Assembly (NCBI GenBank): GCA_001599815.1
Contig: BCIA01000002.1
Location: forward strand, 4,499,626 to 4,563,625
Source: Furcasterigmium furcatum
Taxonomy: Eukaryota > Ascomycota > Sordariomycetes > Glomerellales > Plectosphaerellaceae
DNA length: 64,000 bases
Direction of reading: 5' to 3'
Shown here: positions 63,058-64,000 of the stretch, piece after piece
Layout: the number at the start of each line of letters is the position of its first letter
Numbering within the stretch: position 1 is the stretch's first letter
Notes under the pieces: model-generated
What the model saw: the letters and a program-made list of their open reading frames with translations, nothing else
What the model was told of the DNA's origin: nothing
The model's database searches: none
Made by a program: the position numbers and the translations under genes

Positions 63058-64000
63058 TACGCGGTGTCTTCGACGTCGTTCGCTGCGAGATCAGCAATAT
63101 TCACCAGTCGCGTTGCGCGGGGTTCCGAGGCCGAGTAAGGCGACATGCATCATTCACGTGACGCACGTTGACAGCTGCCGAGTGAGGCTTGGCCCGTAGA
63201 TCCAGCATGAACGGTCGCATTGGACAGGAAATCGCAGTCGCATTAGCAAGTAGCAACAAGTCTGGAAAAGGATGCATCAGGCTGGAAATATGGCGCAGGC
63301 ATAGTAAACGAGCGTCGTTGTTGGGGAGGTCTGTACATAATGTACGACTACTAGGTACTAGTTGATCTCAACGCCAAATGCTGTGCACAGATTGGGACCT
63401 GCGGATTTGGTTGGTTTCCCCTGATCCACTGCTCAACTGTGCGGTTTCTCTGGTCTGCCTACTGCAAAGCGGGATCCCGTAGAACTAAACAAGTGGTTGA
63501 CAACCGGCACAGCAAATACTACGTTGAATGACAAGAGACGAAATAGCCCATGACCCGGCTGATAGGAATTGGAGGCTGTTCCTCTCCTTCATCTCAGCAT
63601 TATCACATTGAGGGCAGTGAGAAATGAACCTATCGAGTTGAGGAGGCCATGCCGAGGGACTCAACGTCATCCGTCTCCGTCCTTCGTTCCAGCCCACCTG
63701 CGCTAGCAACAGAATACTCTACCTGAGAAACACTCGATCGCAGTCAGCCCAGGCTATATTTTAATGTTATTCTCTAGCTCTCCGACGCGCACCTATCAGA
63801 TCAGGAAAGACAGCTTTACCCGCAGTCTGGGACGCTTGTATAGATCCCGCTGCAGGCATTCTCCCAGCTTTACCCGGATATGAGGGCACCACCACGGTAC
63901 ATCACTTGGCAATTAGAGTGTACATATGTCAAATAGGTTGACCGCAAAGAAATCTTGGATTACTACCTTGATCTAACTTGTCTTCTCCCAACCAATGGGT
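63058..64000. other. Right-edge region, nothing recognised
   Basis: Upstream of the NLR gene. Short frames only, with AT-rich patches near 63740-64000. Confidence 0.4.

Noticed and set aside
1..64000. tRNA, rRNA and intact transposon search by eye
   Set aside because: No cloverleaf-like tRNA, rRNA segment, LTR pair or transposase was recognisable; small RNA genes could still be missed without a covariance-model scan.

Overview
The window looks like a chromosomal piece of a filamentous ascomycete (Pezizomycotina, most likely Sordariomycetes). It is gene-sparse and GC-rich. Introns are short (about 53-85 nt, one of 170 nt) with GTAAGT/GTGAGT-type donors, CTGAC/CTAAC-type branch sites and CAG/TAG acceptors. 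Fungus-specific families are present: two HET-domain proteins, a Zn2Cys6 regulator, an HsbA-type wall protein, an RTA1-type membrane protein, a GH11 xylanase with a fungal CBM1, and an NB-ARC/TPR NOD-like receptor. I see no rRNA, tRNA, CRISPR array or intact transposon. Most spliced models below were built by hand: reading frames were checked across every proposed junction, but nothing was confirmed by RNA.

Layout. 0-5.6 kb: a possible gene tail, a secreted CE4 polysaccharide deacetylase, a Tri3-like O-acyltransferase, and a 5'-truncated RidA fragment next to an AT-rich, RIP-like stretch. 6-14.4 kb: two multi-pass membrane proteins of unknown function with an orphan last exon of a 4-coumarate:CoA-ligase-like enzyme between them, a HET protein divergent from the second membrane protein, a secreted biotin-protein-ligase-N-like protein, and a tiny Gly-rich protein. 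16.5-22.3 kb: an aquaglyceroporin, an intracellular GH18 chitinase and an APC amino-acid permease. 22.3-26.3 kb is a gene desert. 26.5-32.3 kb: a large secreted protein with a duplicated Cys-containing domain, a CorA-like metal-ion transporter and a hotdog thioesterase. 32.6-33.7 kb: a stop-interrupted ORF and a candidate small antisense membrane protein. 34-39.7 kb: an HMT1-type vacuolar ABC half-transporter, a Zn2Cys6 regulator and an RTA1-like protein. 40.1-43.9 kb: a dynamin-family GTPase whose reading frame continues, through two short introns, into a GLFG-repeat nucleoporin-like tail. 44.7-53.2 kb: a 2EXR protein, an SDR, an HsbA-like protein, an MFS monocarboxylate-type transporter and a DJ-1/Hsp31-like protein. 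53.4-63.1 kb: a second HET protein, an MDR oxidoreductase, the GH11-CBM1 xylanase and the NLR.

How the genes fit together. There is no convincing biosynthetic gene cluster. The contents fall into carbohydrate/wall remodelling (CE4, GH18, GH11, HsbA), transport (aquaporin, APC, CorA, ABC, MFS, RTA1) and allorecognition/innate-immunity-type genes (two HET, one NLR). The most unusual objects are the dynamin-FG fusion, the duplicated-domain secreted protein, the NLR with near-identical TPR units and a possible N-terminal amyloid-type motif, and several gene relics showing local rearrangement or decay.
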